From contig CALKGE010000012.1 of the NCBI GenBank assembly GCA_938084685.1, positions 1-64,000 of the forward strand: DNA of 64,000 nt, in the 5' to 3' direction. This document shows, one piece after another, positions 45,510 through 56,267 of the stretch. Source of the DNA: an uncultured Pirellulaceae bacterium. Its GTDB lineage: Bacteria; Planctomycetota; Planctomycetia; Pirellulales; Pirellulaceae. Positions within the stretch are counted from its first letter, which is position 1; every line of letters starts with the position of its first letter. A program made the position numbers and the translations under genes. Under the pieces are notes generated by a model. The model searched no databases and was not told the origin of the DNA. It was given only the letters and a program-made list of their open reading frames with translations.

Positions 45510-46823
45510 ATGGCCGACCCAGTACTTCATATTAAAGATGCATACTTTTTCGAAGTTCCCAAATTTGCGTTCCCGCGCAATTATGAAAAGCCTTCTGAAT
45601 TTCCAGCTGTTTGGCTAAAGCTGGATCCCACGGTACAACACCGGGAAGCGACTTTACTGGCTGCTCAGTATCCAATGGACAGCATGTCAGCAGAAGAATC
45701 TGTTGCTGCTTGGCACGCATGGAGTCCTGATCACCATCACGCTCCTTACGACGTTTTTTACTATGAAAGTAACAAGGCGGCTGCGGAGGCTAAAGCGGAA
45801 CAGAGTGGCAATGAAATCGGAGACATTGCTACGATCCCCTTGTCGACTCAAAAAGAGATTCAACAGCAAATTCTGGGAGATACGGCCTGGCTCGACAACG
45901 ACGTAGCCGCCGTCTGGGAATCGGAAGGGCTGCTTGAACAGTACAACCACCACCTGAGTGGTAAGATTCTGATTCCTCAGCCTTTTGGGGGCGAGCTACG
46001 TAACCTGCATGAAGCGGAATCAGGTTTTTGCCTTTCCAAGTTCATGGTTGTTGAAATGGTAGTGATTGTCCTGCTGGCATTTGTATTCAACCGTTTTGGT
46101 AAATCGATCGCTAGCGGAAAACCTGCTCGAGGCAAATGTTTCAACCTGCTGGAGACCTTCCTGCTATTTGTCCGGGACGAGATCGCTCGACCGTCGATCG
46201 GTAGTGATGCGGATTTCCACCATGGGCATGACGATCATGGAGAGCACGACGACCATCACGGTCATCACGATGACGGCCCCGAAACTTTCCATCTGGCCGA
46301 TAAAGTCACTCCGATTCTCTGGAGCCTCTTTTTCTTCATCGTAACCTGCAACCTGTTTGGATTGATTCCCTTTGTCGGATCTCCTACGGGTGTATTCGGC
46401 GTCACGGTAGCGTTAGCCGGTATCACGTTTTTAACTTCAGTCATTTCGGGATCTATCATGCACGGTCCCTTTGGATTCTGGCTGGCTCAGATTCCCAGTA
46501 TGGAATTGAGTTTTGCGATCAGTATCGTGATCAAACCGATGATCTGGGTCATCGAGGTAATTGGACTGTTCATTAAGCATGGAGTGCTTGCTGTTCGTCT
46601 TTTGGCGAACATGGTTGCGGGGCACATGATTCTGCTATCCATCATGGCCATGGCAATGACTGCGGCTACAGCAGGTGGTGCATTGCTCTACGGTGTTGCT
46701 CCAGTTGCGCTTCTGGGAGCTACCTGCATTGGTTTGCTGGAGTTATTCGTGGCATTCCTGCAGGCTTACGTATTTACGCTACTGAGTGCACTGTTTATTG
46801 GTGCGGCCATGCATCACCACTAG
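45510..46823 (+). CDS. atpB: F-type ATP synthase subunit a, with N-terminal extension and His-rich loop
   Basis: A 437-residue subunit a, longer than the usual 230-290. About 175 residues precede the first helix (177-195). A histidine/aspartate-rich tract, 'HHGHDDHGEHDD...', fills residues 237-255 before the second helix. The proton/ion channel part is normal: the essential arginine is Arg363 in 'AVRLLANMVAGH', and 'LSFAISIVIKPMIWVIEVIG' is the preceding helix. The final helices run to residue 431. Subunit a forms the half-channels facing the c-ring in Fo. The extension and the metal-ligand-rich loop are unusual and are discussed separately. The next gene is atpF after a 75-nt gap without atpE. 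Confidence 0.93.
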   Translation: MADPVLHIKDAYFFEVPKFAFPRNYEKPSEFPAVWLKLDPTVQHREATLLAAQYPMDSMSAEESVAAWHAWSPDHHHAPYDVFYYESNKAAAEAKAEQSGNEIGDIATIPLSTQKEIQQQILGDTAWLDNDVAAVWESEGLLEQYNHHLSGKILIPQPFGGELRNLHEAESGFCLSKFMVVEMVVIVLLAFVFNRFGKSIASGKPARGKCFNLLETFLLFVRDEIARPSIGSDADFHHGHDDHGEHDDHHGHHDDGPETFHLADKVTPILWSLFFFIVTCNLFGLIPFVGSPTGVFGVTVALAGITFLTSVISGSIMHGPFGFWLAQIPSMELSFAISIVIKPMIWVIEVIGLFIKHGVLAVRLLANMVAGHMILLSIMAMAMTAATAGGALLYGVAPVALLGATCIGLLELFVAFLQAYVFTLLSALFIGAAMHHH

Positions 46824-46898
46824 ACCACTACAAGAACACTTAACAAATCAATTCGTCAATCAAACGAAAACAGGATTCACGAAATTCGAGGTAACAAC

Positions 46899-47723
46899 GT
46901 GATCAAGATTATGCAAGAAAGTTGGATTCGCTGGAGCGTTGCTCTGTTGCTTGTGTTGGGCACAGTGTCACTGCCTGTTTCGGCTGACGAGAGTGAATCC
47001 GGGGACGAAACACCCGTTGAAACCAAAGCCGATAGCGATGACGGTCATGACGAGACAGATGATGCACATGATGCGGTCGCCAGTGATGACGGTCACCAGG
47101 AAGGTCACGCTGAAGATGATGACCATGATGAACGCGACGCTCATGGCGAACATGCCGATGACGCTCATGGCGATGACGATGGCCATCACGACCCGACCGA
47201 CCTTTCGCATGCCAACGCAAGTCACGAATTGCCAGATCCCGGTTCGCTCTCGACCGACATGGCCATCTACACCTTAATCGTCTTCATCCTGATGGTTGTC
47301 ATCCTCCGTGCAGCTGCCTGGAATCCCATCAAGAAAGCTCTGGAAGAGCGTGAACAGGGGATTATTGACCACATCGCAGACGCTCGCAAAAGTGCCGAAA
47401 AAGCAGAACGTCTGCTGGAAGAGTATGAAGCCAAGATCGCTGCAGCTGCTCAGGAAGCCAATGAGATCGTCACGGAAGGACGCCGTGACGCTGAAGCGAC
47501 CAAAGATCGTATTGTAAAAGAAGCTCAGCAGGCAGCCACGGCAGAACGAGACCGTGCTCTGAATGACATTGAAATTGCCACGAATGCTGCTCTACAGGCT
47601 GTTGCCGAAAAATCAGCAGACATTGCAGTCGCATTGGCTGGCAAAATTGTCACCAAAGAATTAAATGCCTCCGATCATCAGGTACTGATTAAAGAGACGC
47701 TGGACAATATCCAGGAAGGTTAA
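46899..47723 (+). CDS. atpF: F-type ATP synthase subunit b, with signal-like N-terminus and His/Asp-rich segment
   Basis: A 274-residue protein from a GTG start with a good ribosome site (CGAGGTAAC, spacing about 7). Residues 1-29 look like a cleavable signal ('VALLLVLGTVSLPVSADE'). Residues 46-109 are extremely acidic and histidine-rich ('GHDETDDAHDAV', 'DDHDERDAHGEH'). The membrane segment at 119-139 is followed by the normal long helix 'WNPIKKALEEREQGIIDHIADARKSAEKAERLLEEYEAKIA' and the dimerisation/delta-binding region. Subunit b forms the peripheral stalk. An N-out, signal-cleaved subunit with a metal-ligand-rich outer part is unusual. Confidence 0.9.
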   Translation: MIKIMQESWIRWSVALLLVLGTVSLPVSADESESGDETPVETKADSDDGHDETDDAHDAVASDDGHQEGHAEDDDHDERDAHGEHADDAHGDDDGHHDPTDLSHANASHELPDPGSLSTDMAIYTLIVFILMVVILRAAAWNPIKKALEEREQGIIDHIADARKSAEKAERLLEEYEAKIAAAAQEANEIVTEGRRDAEATKDRIVKEAQQAATAERDRALNDIEIATNAALQAVAEKSADIAVALAGKIVTKELNASDHQVLIKETLDNIQEG

Positions 47724-47726
47724 ACC

Positions 47727-48359
47727 ATGGCGGAACCGGAAGCACCAAAACACGAAACCACTCTGGATACCGGCAAGCAGCAGGTTGGTGAAGTTTACGC
47801 AGCTTCACTACTCAAAGCTGCGGAAAATGCCGGAGAAACATCCTTGGTGTTGGCAGAATTCCAAAGTCTGGTGGTAGACGTTCTGGACGAAAAGCCCCAA
47901 CTGGAATCGATGCTGAGTTCACCTCGTATCACTCACCGTGAAAAAGAGGCGATCATCGACAAGGCCTTTCAGGGGAAAGTGACCAAAACCTTTCTTAACT
48001 TTCTGAAAGTACTCTCCAAACATGGACGTCTGGATTGTCTGCGAGTCACCTTTGTCTGTTTCCGTGAACAGATGCTTACGCAGCAAGGGCAACTCGAAGT
48101 TCAAGTCACCACCGCAACCGAACTGGATCAAGCGACACAGGAATCAATGAAGGCTGCTCTGAGCGCCGCATTCGACAAGACAGTCGAATTGGTACTCAAA
48201 GTAGATCCTCAATTGATCGGTGGCAGCCTGATTCGTGTCGGCGATACTGTTTATGACAGTAGCGTCGCCAATCGGCTCGAACGCGTACGCGAGTCGGCCA
48301 AAGATAACACCATCCGAGAAATCCGTTTAGCAACCAGCCGATTCACGGCGGATGCCTGA
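47727..48359 (+). CDS. atpH: F-type ATP synthase subunit delta
   Basis: A 210-residue delta (OSCP) subunit, 3 nt after atpF. A typical N-terminal helical bundle 'QQVGEVYAASLLKAAENAGE' and the C-terminal 'ELVLKVDPQLIGGSLIRVGDTVYDSSVANRLERVRE', read over about 150-190, identify it. It links the peripheral stalk to the F1 head. Confidence 0.93.
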   Translation: MAEPEAPKHETTLDTGKQQVGEVYAASLLKAAENAGETSLVLAEFQSLVVDVLDEKPQLESMLSSPRITHREKEAIIDKAFQGKVTKTFLNFLKVLSKHGRLDCLRVTFVCFREQMLTQQGQLEVQVTTATELDQATQESMKAALSAAFDKTVELVLKVDPQLIGGSLIRVGDTVYDSSVANRLERVRESAKDNTIREIRLATSRFTADA

Positions 48360-48409
48360 GCGGATCAACCGAACACCATATTATTTAATAAACGTAAGGA
48401 AAACCTTCC

Positions 48410-49963
48410 ATGAAATTCAACGCAGACGAAATTGCGTCGGTATTGCAGCAGGAAATTGAGCAATACGAAAGTCAGTTGGACGTTCGCGAAGTCGGAACCG
48501 TCCTGGAAGTTGGAGACGGTATTGCCAGAGTTTACGGACTCTCCGGAGTGAAAGCCGGTGAAATGGTTGAATTCCCGGGCGGCGTCAATGGCCTGGCTTT
48601 TAACCTGGAAGAAAACAGTGTCGGAGTCATCATTCTGGGTGACTACCTGCAGATTAAAGAAGGCGACGAAGTCAAAGCACTTGGAAGTCTGCTTTCTGTA
48701 CCTGTAGGTGATGCTGTCATTGGCCGAGTCCTGGATCCTCTCGGAAATCCGCTCGATGGCAAAGGACCTGTCAATTCGACAGAAACTCGCGTGGTGGAAG
48801 CTCGAGCTCCCGGAGTTGCTGAACGACAGCCAGTGGGTGAGCCGCTGCAGACAGGTATCAAGGCAATCGACTCGATGACACCAATTGGACGTGGCCAGCG
48901 TGAATTGATCATTGGTGACCGTAAAACGGGTAAAACCGCCATCGCCATCGACACCATCCTGAACCAGAAAGGTTCCGGAGTTAAGTGTTTCTACGTTGCC
49001 GTTGGCCAGAAAGACTCGTCCGTTGCTGGTGTGATCAAGATCCTGGAAGAACACGGAGCGATGGATTACACAACCGTGATTGTGGCCGGAGCCAGTAGCC
49101 CTGCTCCGCTCCAGTACATCGCTCCTTACGCGGGTACGTCCATGGCCGAGTACTTCATGTACCGCGGCGAGCATACTCTGGCCGTTTATGACGACCTTTC
49201 CAAGCAGGCTAATGCCTACCGCGAATTGTCACTGCTCATGCGTCGCCCTCCCGGACGTGAAGCGTTCCCCGGAGACGTGTTCTACTGTCACAGTCGTCTG
49301 CTGGAACGGTCCAGCAAGCTGAATGACGAGCTGGGTGCCGGTTCTCTTACTTCCCTGCCCATTATTGAAACACTGGAAGGTGAAGTTTCCGCATACATTC
49401 CAACGAACGTGATTTCGATTACCGATGGGCAGATTTACCTGCAACCTGACCTGTTCTTCTCTGGTATCCGTCCTGCGATGAATGTCGGGGTATCGGTTTC
49501 GCGAGTGGGTGGTGCAGCTCAGATTAAAGCCATGAAGGGTGTCGCCGGTGGTCTCCGACTTGACCTCGCCGCCTTCCGTGAACTGGAAGCATTCGCTCAA
49601 CTTGGTACCGACCTGGACCCGGCGTCCCAACGTCAGCTGGATCGAGGATACCGAATGGTGGAACTGCTGAAACAGGGCCAATACACGCCGCTGCCAGTTG
49701 CCGAACAGGTCTGCTCGATCTATGCCGGCGTCAACGGGCACTTTGACGAAGTGGATGTCAATAATGTCGCCAGCTTTGAACAAAAGCTGCTCGAATTCCT
49801 GCGGGATCAGAAACCCGAAATCCTGGATGCCATCAAAAACGACGGTGCGATTCGGGATGAAGATGAACTGATTGCAGCCATCAACGAATTCAAGAGTTTA
49901 AGCGACAGCTATGCAGCAGCAGAAACTGATGCTACAGAGAGCGAAGAAGCTGCAGAAGAATAA
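48410..49963 (+). CDS. atpA: F-type ATP synthase subunit alpha
   Basis: A 517-residue alpha subunit. P-loop GDRKTGKT at 169-176 (the usual Q replaced by K), '[25 protein letters not shown]' region, and arginine finger Arg365 in '[16 protein letters not shown]'. The N-terminal beta-barrel and C-terminal helical domain are complete. It is preceded by AAGGAAAA as ribosome site. Non-catalytic nucleotide-binding subunit of F1. Confidence 0.97.
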   Translation: MKFNADEIASVLQQEIEQYESQLDVREVGTVLEVGDGIARVYGLSGVKAGEMVEFPGGVNGLAFNLEENSVGVIILGDYLQIKEGDEVKALGSLLSVPVGDAVIGRVLDPLGNPLDGKGPVNSTETRVVEARAPGVAERQPVGEPLQTGIKAIDSMTPIGRGQRELIIGDRKTGKTAIAIDTILNQKGSGVKCFYVAVGQKDSSVAGVIKILEEHGAMDYTTVIVAGASSPAPLQYIAPYAGTSMAEYFMYRGEHTLAVYDDLSKQANAYRELSLLMRRPPGREAFPGDVFYCHSRLLERSSKLNDELGAGSLTSLPIIETLEGEVSAYIPTNVISITDGQIYLQPDLFFSGIRPAMNVGVSVSRVGGAAQIKAMKGVAGGLRLDLAAFRELEAFAQLGTDLDPASQRQLDRGYRMVELLKQGQYTPLPVAEQVCSIYAGVNGHFDEVDVNNVASFEQKLLEFLRDQKPEILDAIKNDGAIRDEDELIAAINEFKSLSDSYAAAETDATESEEAAEE

Positions 49964-50022
49964 AGGCTTCAACCACTGATTGAAGGTTTTACCTAAACCA
50001 ATATCGCAACAGGAAAAATCCT

Positions 50023-50907
50023 ATGGCAAATGCCAGGGCATTAGACAAACGACGAAAATCGGTTCGCAACATTCGTAAGATTACGCGAACGATGGAGCTG
50101 ATCGCAACAGCTCGATTCAAGAAAGCGATGGATCGAGCTACAGCAGCTACTTCGTACACCAAGCGTATCACCGAAGTGGTGGCCAGCCTTGCCAGAAGTG
50201 GAACCGAAGTTCAGCACCCGCTGCTCGAAGACCGTACTGCCACAGACAATGCGGCTCTGATTGTCCTCACATCAAACCGGGGACTTTGCGGAGGTTACAA
50301 CGGTAACATTATCCGTGAAACAATGAAGCAATTCGACAGTCTGTCGGATACGTACGAGAACGTCAAATTGATTGTTTCGGGTAAACGCGGAGTGACCAAT
50401 CTGGAATTCCGAGGCTATACCGCGGACGAATCCTACACTCAGTTTGAAGACGAACCACTGTTTGAAGAAATCAAACCGATAGCCGATAATCTGCTCGACG
50501 AATTCATTGCCCGACGCCTGGATCGACTGGACGTGGTTTATACCAAGTTCGTCTCGAGTTCAAAGCAGGTTGCCGTTGTAGAAACACTGTTGCCACTGGG
50601 CAACGTAGGTGACTCGCAGCAGCAAGACGAAGCGAGTGGCAGCGATGCAGACTTTGAATTCTTCCCGTCCGCCGAAAGCATACTGGAAGAAGTGGTCCCG
50701 ATGAGTTTCCGAATCAATCTCTTCAAATGTTTCCTGGATGCAGCGGTCAGTGAACAGATCGCTCGTATGGTTGCGATGAAGAGTGCAACTGAGAATGCTG
50801 ACGATATGATTCGAAATCTGTCGATGACCTACAACCGTGCTCGCCAATCACAGATTACTGGCGAAATCATGGAAATCATCGGCGGTGTGGAAGCACTCAA
50901 AAGTTAA
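50023..50907 (+). CDS. atpG: F-type ATP synthase subunit gamma
   Basis: A 294-residue gamma subunit with the conserved N-terminal coiled coil ('RRKSVRNIRKITRTMELIATARFKKA') and C-terminal 'MVAMKSATENADDMIRNLSMTYNRARQSQITGEIMEIIGG', read over about 246-290. A short insert 'DSQQQDEASGSDADFEFFP' near residue 200 is peculiar to this lineage or gene. It is the rotary central shaft of F1. Confidence 0.96.
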   Translation: MANARALDKRRKSVRNIRKITRTMELIATARFKKAMDRATAATSYTKRITEVVASLARSGTEVQHPLLEDRTATDNAALIVLTSNRGLCGGYNGNIIRETMKQFDSLSDTYENVKLIVSGKRGVTNLEFRGYTADESYTQFEDEPLFEEIKPIADNLLDEFIARRLDRLDVVYTKFVSSSKQVAVVETLLPLGNVGDSQQQDEASGSDADFEFFPSAESILEEVVPMSFRINLFKCFLDAAVSEQIARMVAMKSATENADDMIRNLSMTYNRARQSQITGEIMEIIGGVEALKS

Positions 50908-50950
50908 CCCCTAATTGAATAATCAAACCAACACACTAACTAGTTTTTAA

Positions 50951-52408
<1,458 letters not shown>

Positions 52409-52411
52409 TCC

Positions 52412-52804
52412 ATGTCACTCAACTGTATCGTAGTCACTCCTGCTGAAACTGCTGTCGAAACCGAAGCGTCCTCTGTCTCCTTGCCACTGTTTGACGGTGA
52501 CAAGGGAGTAATGGTCGATCATGCTCCCATGATCGGGCGCCTTGGCAACGGAGCTTTGACTCTGCAAGCAGCTGATGGAACCTCCCGGTTTTATATTGAG
52601 GGAGGCTTTGTGCAGATCCTGGATAATACTGTGTCCATCCTCACCAATCGGGTCGTTTCCGTCGATCAACTTGATGCCAAAGCACTCCAGCAGCAGCTCG
52701 AGGATGCATTGGACATGCCTGGCAATAACGACGAAGAACTCGATCTTCGTGAACGAGCTGTCGATGCCGCACGATCCCAACTGCGAGTCGCTCAAAGTTC
52801 CTGA
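52412..52804 (+). CDS. atpC: F-type ATP synthase subunit epsilon
   Basis: A 130-residue epsilon subunit, 3 nt after atpD. N-terminal beta-sandwich ('FDGDKGVMVDHAPMIGRLGNGALTLQ', 'FYIEGGFVQILDNTVSILTNRVV') and a short helical C-terminus. It regulates ATPase activity and contacts the c-ring. It is the last gene of the operon, followed by a terminator. Confidence 0.95.
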   Translation: MSLNCIVVTPAETAVETEASSVSLPLFDGDKGVMVDHAPMIGRLGNGALTLQAADGTSRFYIEGGFVQILDNTVSILTNRVVSVDQLDAKALQQQLEDALDMPGNNDEELDLRERAVDAARSQLRVAQSS

Positions 52805-52835
52805 TCGTTGTCTGACTCAATCCGTATACTAAAAT

Positions 52836-52866
52836 AACAGGGTGTAGCTCCTACACCCTGTTTTTT
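52836..52866 (+). terminator. Rho-independent terminator of the atp operon
   Basis: A 12-bp perfect stem (AACAGGGTGTAG at 52836-52847 with 52851-52862) around a 3-nt loop, followed by a T-run through 52866. It lies 32 nt after the atpC stop and separates the atp operon from the YfhO-like gene. Confidence 0.9.
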
Positions 52867-52904
52867 AATGGCTGACGATCGCATCAAGCTTACTGACAAT
52901 CATC

Positions 52905-55520
52905 GTGGAACGCACCAGACTCTCGGTATTACTGCTCATTCCTCTATCGGCAACGATCGTCCTGATCGGACCACTCTGGCTCAACAGTGAACTACCTGTG
53001 TTTCGTGACGCAGGTCACTTTTACTACCCATCTTTTCACTACGAGCACGAACTTTGGAAACAGGGCCATGTGCCACTCTGGAGCAGCCTGGATGATCTTG
53101 GCAGACCCTTCGCAGCAGACTCCAGTGCCAGTGTCTTCTATCCCGGGAAACTGATATTCTGGCTCCCACTGAGTTTTGCCAGCTGTATGCTACTTTATCT
53201 GACAGCACACATTCTGCTGGCCGCCGTGAATACCTATTACCTTGCCCGCCGCTGGAACACGTCTGCCGCTGGTGCCGTACTGGCCAGTCTTTCCTACAGT
53301 CTGGGCGGAGCGGTTCTCACTCAACATTCCAATATTATCTATCTGGTGTCTGCTGCCTGGCTGCCTCTGGCAATCTGTCTGGCGTTGGATCTGCTGCAAA
53401 AACAGAACTGTCACAAATCCATCACCTTTCTGGCCGTGACTCTGGCACTCATGGTTCTGGGTGGCGATGCGCAGATGGCACTCCACGTAATTCTGCTGGT
53501 CCCACTGCTTTACTGGTTTAGCGGCCGACGAGCGAAACGGGACAACCATGCCAGTATCAGACAAATTGCCAGTAGGACGGTCGCTAAACGGATCCTGTTG
53601 ACCAGTCTGCTGGCCTTTGCACTAGCTGCGATTCAGGTACTCCCCACCTACCAATGGTCTAAATCCGGCAGCCGGAAAATGAGGTCTGCATCACGAACAA
53701 CCTACGAGTGGGTTTACGATCAGGTCAGGGAAAAATCACTCCCCAGCGATCTATTTCAGGGTGGTGCCAAATCGGAACATCACGGGCAGCTTTACCAGTT
53801 TTCTCTGGCCCCCTGGCAACTGGGCGAACTGCTCCTTCCCAACGTCACCGGCAAACTATATCCGGAAAGGCACCGCTGGACTTTCCTGTTTGACGACAAT
53901 CCTCGTACCTGGTACCCAAGCATCTATCAGGGAATACTTCCTATCCTCCTCTGTTTAAGCTGCTTTGGAATCAGTAGAAATGCTCCGCACAAACAACTCA
54001 GTCGATTGATCCTGTTTGCGCTGCTAGCCTCACTTGGTAGCTTTGGTGTCGGATGGCTCTTACGCGCATTTACCGGTTCCGAGCTGATCGCCGACGAAAC
54101 CGGCGGGATATACTGGTTGCTGTGCAATACCGTCCCAGGCTACATCCAATTTCGCTATCCGGCCAAATGGTTTGTAATTGTGAGTCTCCTGATTTCTATC
54201 CTTGCCGGCCTCGGTTGGGATAGCAAGGATACCACCACACAACGTAAGCAGACGATTTTCAACTGGTCTGCCGTAGGAATCTGTGCCACATTGCTTGCCT
54301 GCTACCCACTGCTCAGTCAGCTGCTCAGCAACAGTCTGGCCGATGCACCAGCCGATTCTTTTCTGGGCCCGATCATCGCATCTGGCAGCAGGCAGGATCT
54401 GCTCATCGCTGCTGCCCAGCCGCTTTTCATCGTTCTCGGCTTTATTACGCTTTCAAAAGTCGTGAAACCAAAGCGGATATTCAAAGGACTGGTCCTTGCG
54501 CTGCTCGCCTGCGATCTGATTTTCGCCAACAGCTGGCTGTTCTCATCATCCCCTTCCTATCAGTGGGATGCGGTGAGTAACATCGACAGTCAGGTTAAGG
54601 ACTCCACCAGGAAGAATCCTGCTCGGGTTTATCGAGCTCGACTATCCCGCTGGAATCCTCCCTCCTTTACACAAACCAGTTCCCAGGATCGACAGCGGGA
54701 TGCCCTGCTCTGGGATCGCCAATCACTCCGCCCCAGGATGCACCTGCTGAGTCATATTCAATCACTGGACGCCAACGCCAGCATTTCTGATGCGCATTAT
54801 GATTCGGTGTTACGAGTCATGCGTCGACACGGACGAACACGCCGAGATGGTATTCGCGAACCGGATATCAATGGTCTGGCTTTGCTGGGCGTTAGTCATA
54901 TCATTGCTCCAGACAAATTCATTCCAGGAACCGACGCTGCCACCACAAAACCAACGGATGTGGAAGATGTATTAATGACTGCCATCGATCACTCTGCTCC
55001 ATTTGCATGGACCGTGCCTAACTGGAAAATGTATCCTCCTTTCATTCCTGGCACACCAAAAGAACTCGACCGAAAAACAACCGACATCTTTTACCCGGAT
55101 GGCAAGCTGGCCGATCTGGCCAATCTGTCTACGCTGGAGTCTGAAACGCTGAGCAGCAGTTCCCAGCCTGTCCGAAATGAGAAGGATCGTATCGAGCTGG
55201 AATTGTTCGAGCCAGGTTTTGTACGGCTACGGGTTTTCAAGCAGGAGCGTGGTCCATTGATTATCAATCAGGGGTTCGCTCCAGGATGGAAAGCTCGCAT
55301 TTGGAATTCCAGTAATACTTTGGCTCAACCTACCCCTGTGTTTCGAGCCAATCGAATTATGCAGGGGATCATGCTTGAGCAAGGGGAACAAACCGTGGAT
55401 CTCATCTATCGCCCCGATTCGTTTATGGCGGGGCTGGTCATCAGTTGCCTGGGATGGCTCATACTTTGCCTCCAGATTGCAAGGACAGCCCGTCGCGAAC
55501 ATCGTAACAGAACCAAGTAA
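52905..55520 (+). CDS. YfhO-like large membrane protein
   Basis: An 871-residue integral membrane protein with a GTG start. The N-terminal half has about 12 helices, starting with 'VLLLIPLSATIVLIGPLWL'. It carries a YfhO-type motif 'FRDAGHFYYPSFHYEHELWKQGHVPLWSSLDDLGRPF' in the first extracytoplasmic loop (about 34-70) and 'GGAVLTQHSNIIYLVSAAWLPL' further on. Residues about 580-835 are mostly soluble and beta-rich; a final helix is near 845-862. YfhO-type proteins are glycosyltransferase-like (GT-C fold) and used in cell-surface glycosylation. The exact acceptor is unknown. Confidence 0.72.
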   Translation: MERTRLSVLLLIPLSATIVLIGPLWLNSELPVFRDAGHFYYPSFHYEHELWKQGHVPLWSSLDDLGRPFAADSSASVFYPGKLIFWLPLSFASCMLLYLTAHILLAAVNTYYLARRWNTSAAGAVLASLSYSLGGAVLTQHSNIIYLVSAAWLPLAICLALDLLQKQNCHKSITFLAVTLALMVLGGDAQMALHVILLVPLLYWFSGRRAKRDNHASIRQIASRTVAKRILLTSLLAFALAAIQVLPTYQWSKSGSRKMRSASRTTYEWVYDQVREKSLPSDLFQGGAKSEHHGQLYQFSLAPWQLGELLLPNVTGKLYPERHRWTFLFDDNPRTWYPSIYQGILPILLCLSCFGISRNAPHKQLSRLILFALLASLGSFGVGWLLRAFTGSELIADETGGIYWLLCNTVPGYIQFRYPAKWFVIVSLLISILAGLGWDSKDTTTQRKQTIFNWSAVGICATLLACYPLLSQLLSNSLADAPADSFLGPIIASGSRQDLLIAAAQPLFIVLGFITLSKVVKPKRIFKGLVLALLACDLIFANSWLFSSSPSYQWDAVSNIDSQVKDSTRKNPARVYRARLSRWNPPSFTQTSSQDRQRDALLWDRQSLRPRMHLLSHIQSLDANASISDAHYDSVLRVMRRHGRTRRDGIREPDINGLALLGVSHIIAPDKFIPGTDAATTKPTDVEDVLMTAIDHSAPFAWTVPNWKMYPPFIPGTPKELDRKTTDIFYPDGKLADLANLSTLESETLSSSSQPVRNEKDRIELELFEPGFVRLRVFKQERGPLIINQGFAPGWKARIWNSSNTLAQPTPVFRANRIMQGIMLEQGEQTVDLIYRPDSFMAGLVISCLGWLILCLQIARTARREHRNRTK

Positions 55521-55623
55521 CACTCGGAACGATCCTTTCCCCTTGACCGGTTTTGGGTATTACCTGTTTGGCTTACAATAAGTGCTAATCCAGTTTTGCG
55601 TCTGCCTGTTGAGATCCCCGATT

Positions 55624-56229
55624 ATGATCGCCATTATTGATTACCAGATGGGTAACCTGCGTAGCGTTCAAAAAGCCTTTGAAAAAGCAGGCTTTGAGGC
55701 GACCGTTACAAGTGACCCTCAGACGGTAGCAACTGCTGAAAAAGTTGTCCTACCAGGTGTTGGTGCATTTGAAGATGCCATCGCTGAGTTGCACCGACGG
55801 GACCTGGTGAATCCGATCAAGGATGTTATACAGGCTAACACTCCTTTTCTGGGTATCTGCCTGGGTTTGCAGTTACTGTTTGATGTGAGTTACGAAGGAG
55901 GAGAGTTTGAAGGACTGGGTATTATCCCTGGTAAAGTCAAACGTTTTAACGTCCGTCCTCAATTCAAAGTTCCTCACATGGGATGGAATCAGGCGAACAT
56001 TGTGCGTGAAGCTCCGATCCTCGAAGGGATCGAATTCGGTACTCACTTCTACTTTGTACACTCGTACTATGTAGAACCCCAAAATAATGATGTCATCGCT
56101 GTCACCAGCGATTATGACGGTGAGTTTTGCGCGATGATCTGGCAAAACAATCTCTTCGCCACTCAATTTCATCCTGAAAAGAGTCAGTCGGCGGGCATTC
56201 ACCTCCTCCGCAACTTCGGTTCGCTTTAG
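55624..56229 (+). CDS. hisH: Imidazole glycerol phosphate synthase, glutamine amidotransferase subunit HisH
   Basis: A 201-residue class I amidotransferase. Catalytic Cys79 in 'FLGICLGLQLLF', His183 and Glu185 in 'FHPEKSQ', and the start motif 'IAIIDYQMGNLRSV'. The ATG at 55624 is preferred over upstream frame extension (14 codons). It supplies ammonia to HisF; hisF is not next to it, but hisA follows 38 nt later. Confidence 0.95.
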   Translation: MIAIIDYQMGNLRSVQKAFEKAGFEATVTSDPQTVATAEKVVLPGVGAFEDAIAELHRRDLVNPIKDVIQANTPFLGICLGLQLLFDVSYEGGEFEGLGIIPGKVKRFNVRPQFKVPHMGWNQANIVREAPILEGIEFGTHFYFVHSYYVEPQNNDVIAVTSDYDGEFCAMIWQNNLFATQFHPEKSQSAGIHLLRNFGSL

Positions 56230-56267
56230 TCAGCGGGCTCCCTATCAACATCACGAAAGAGACATCC

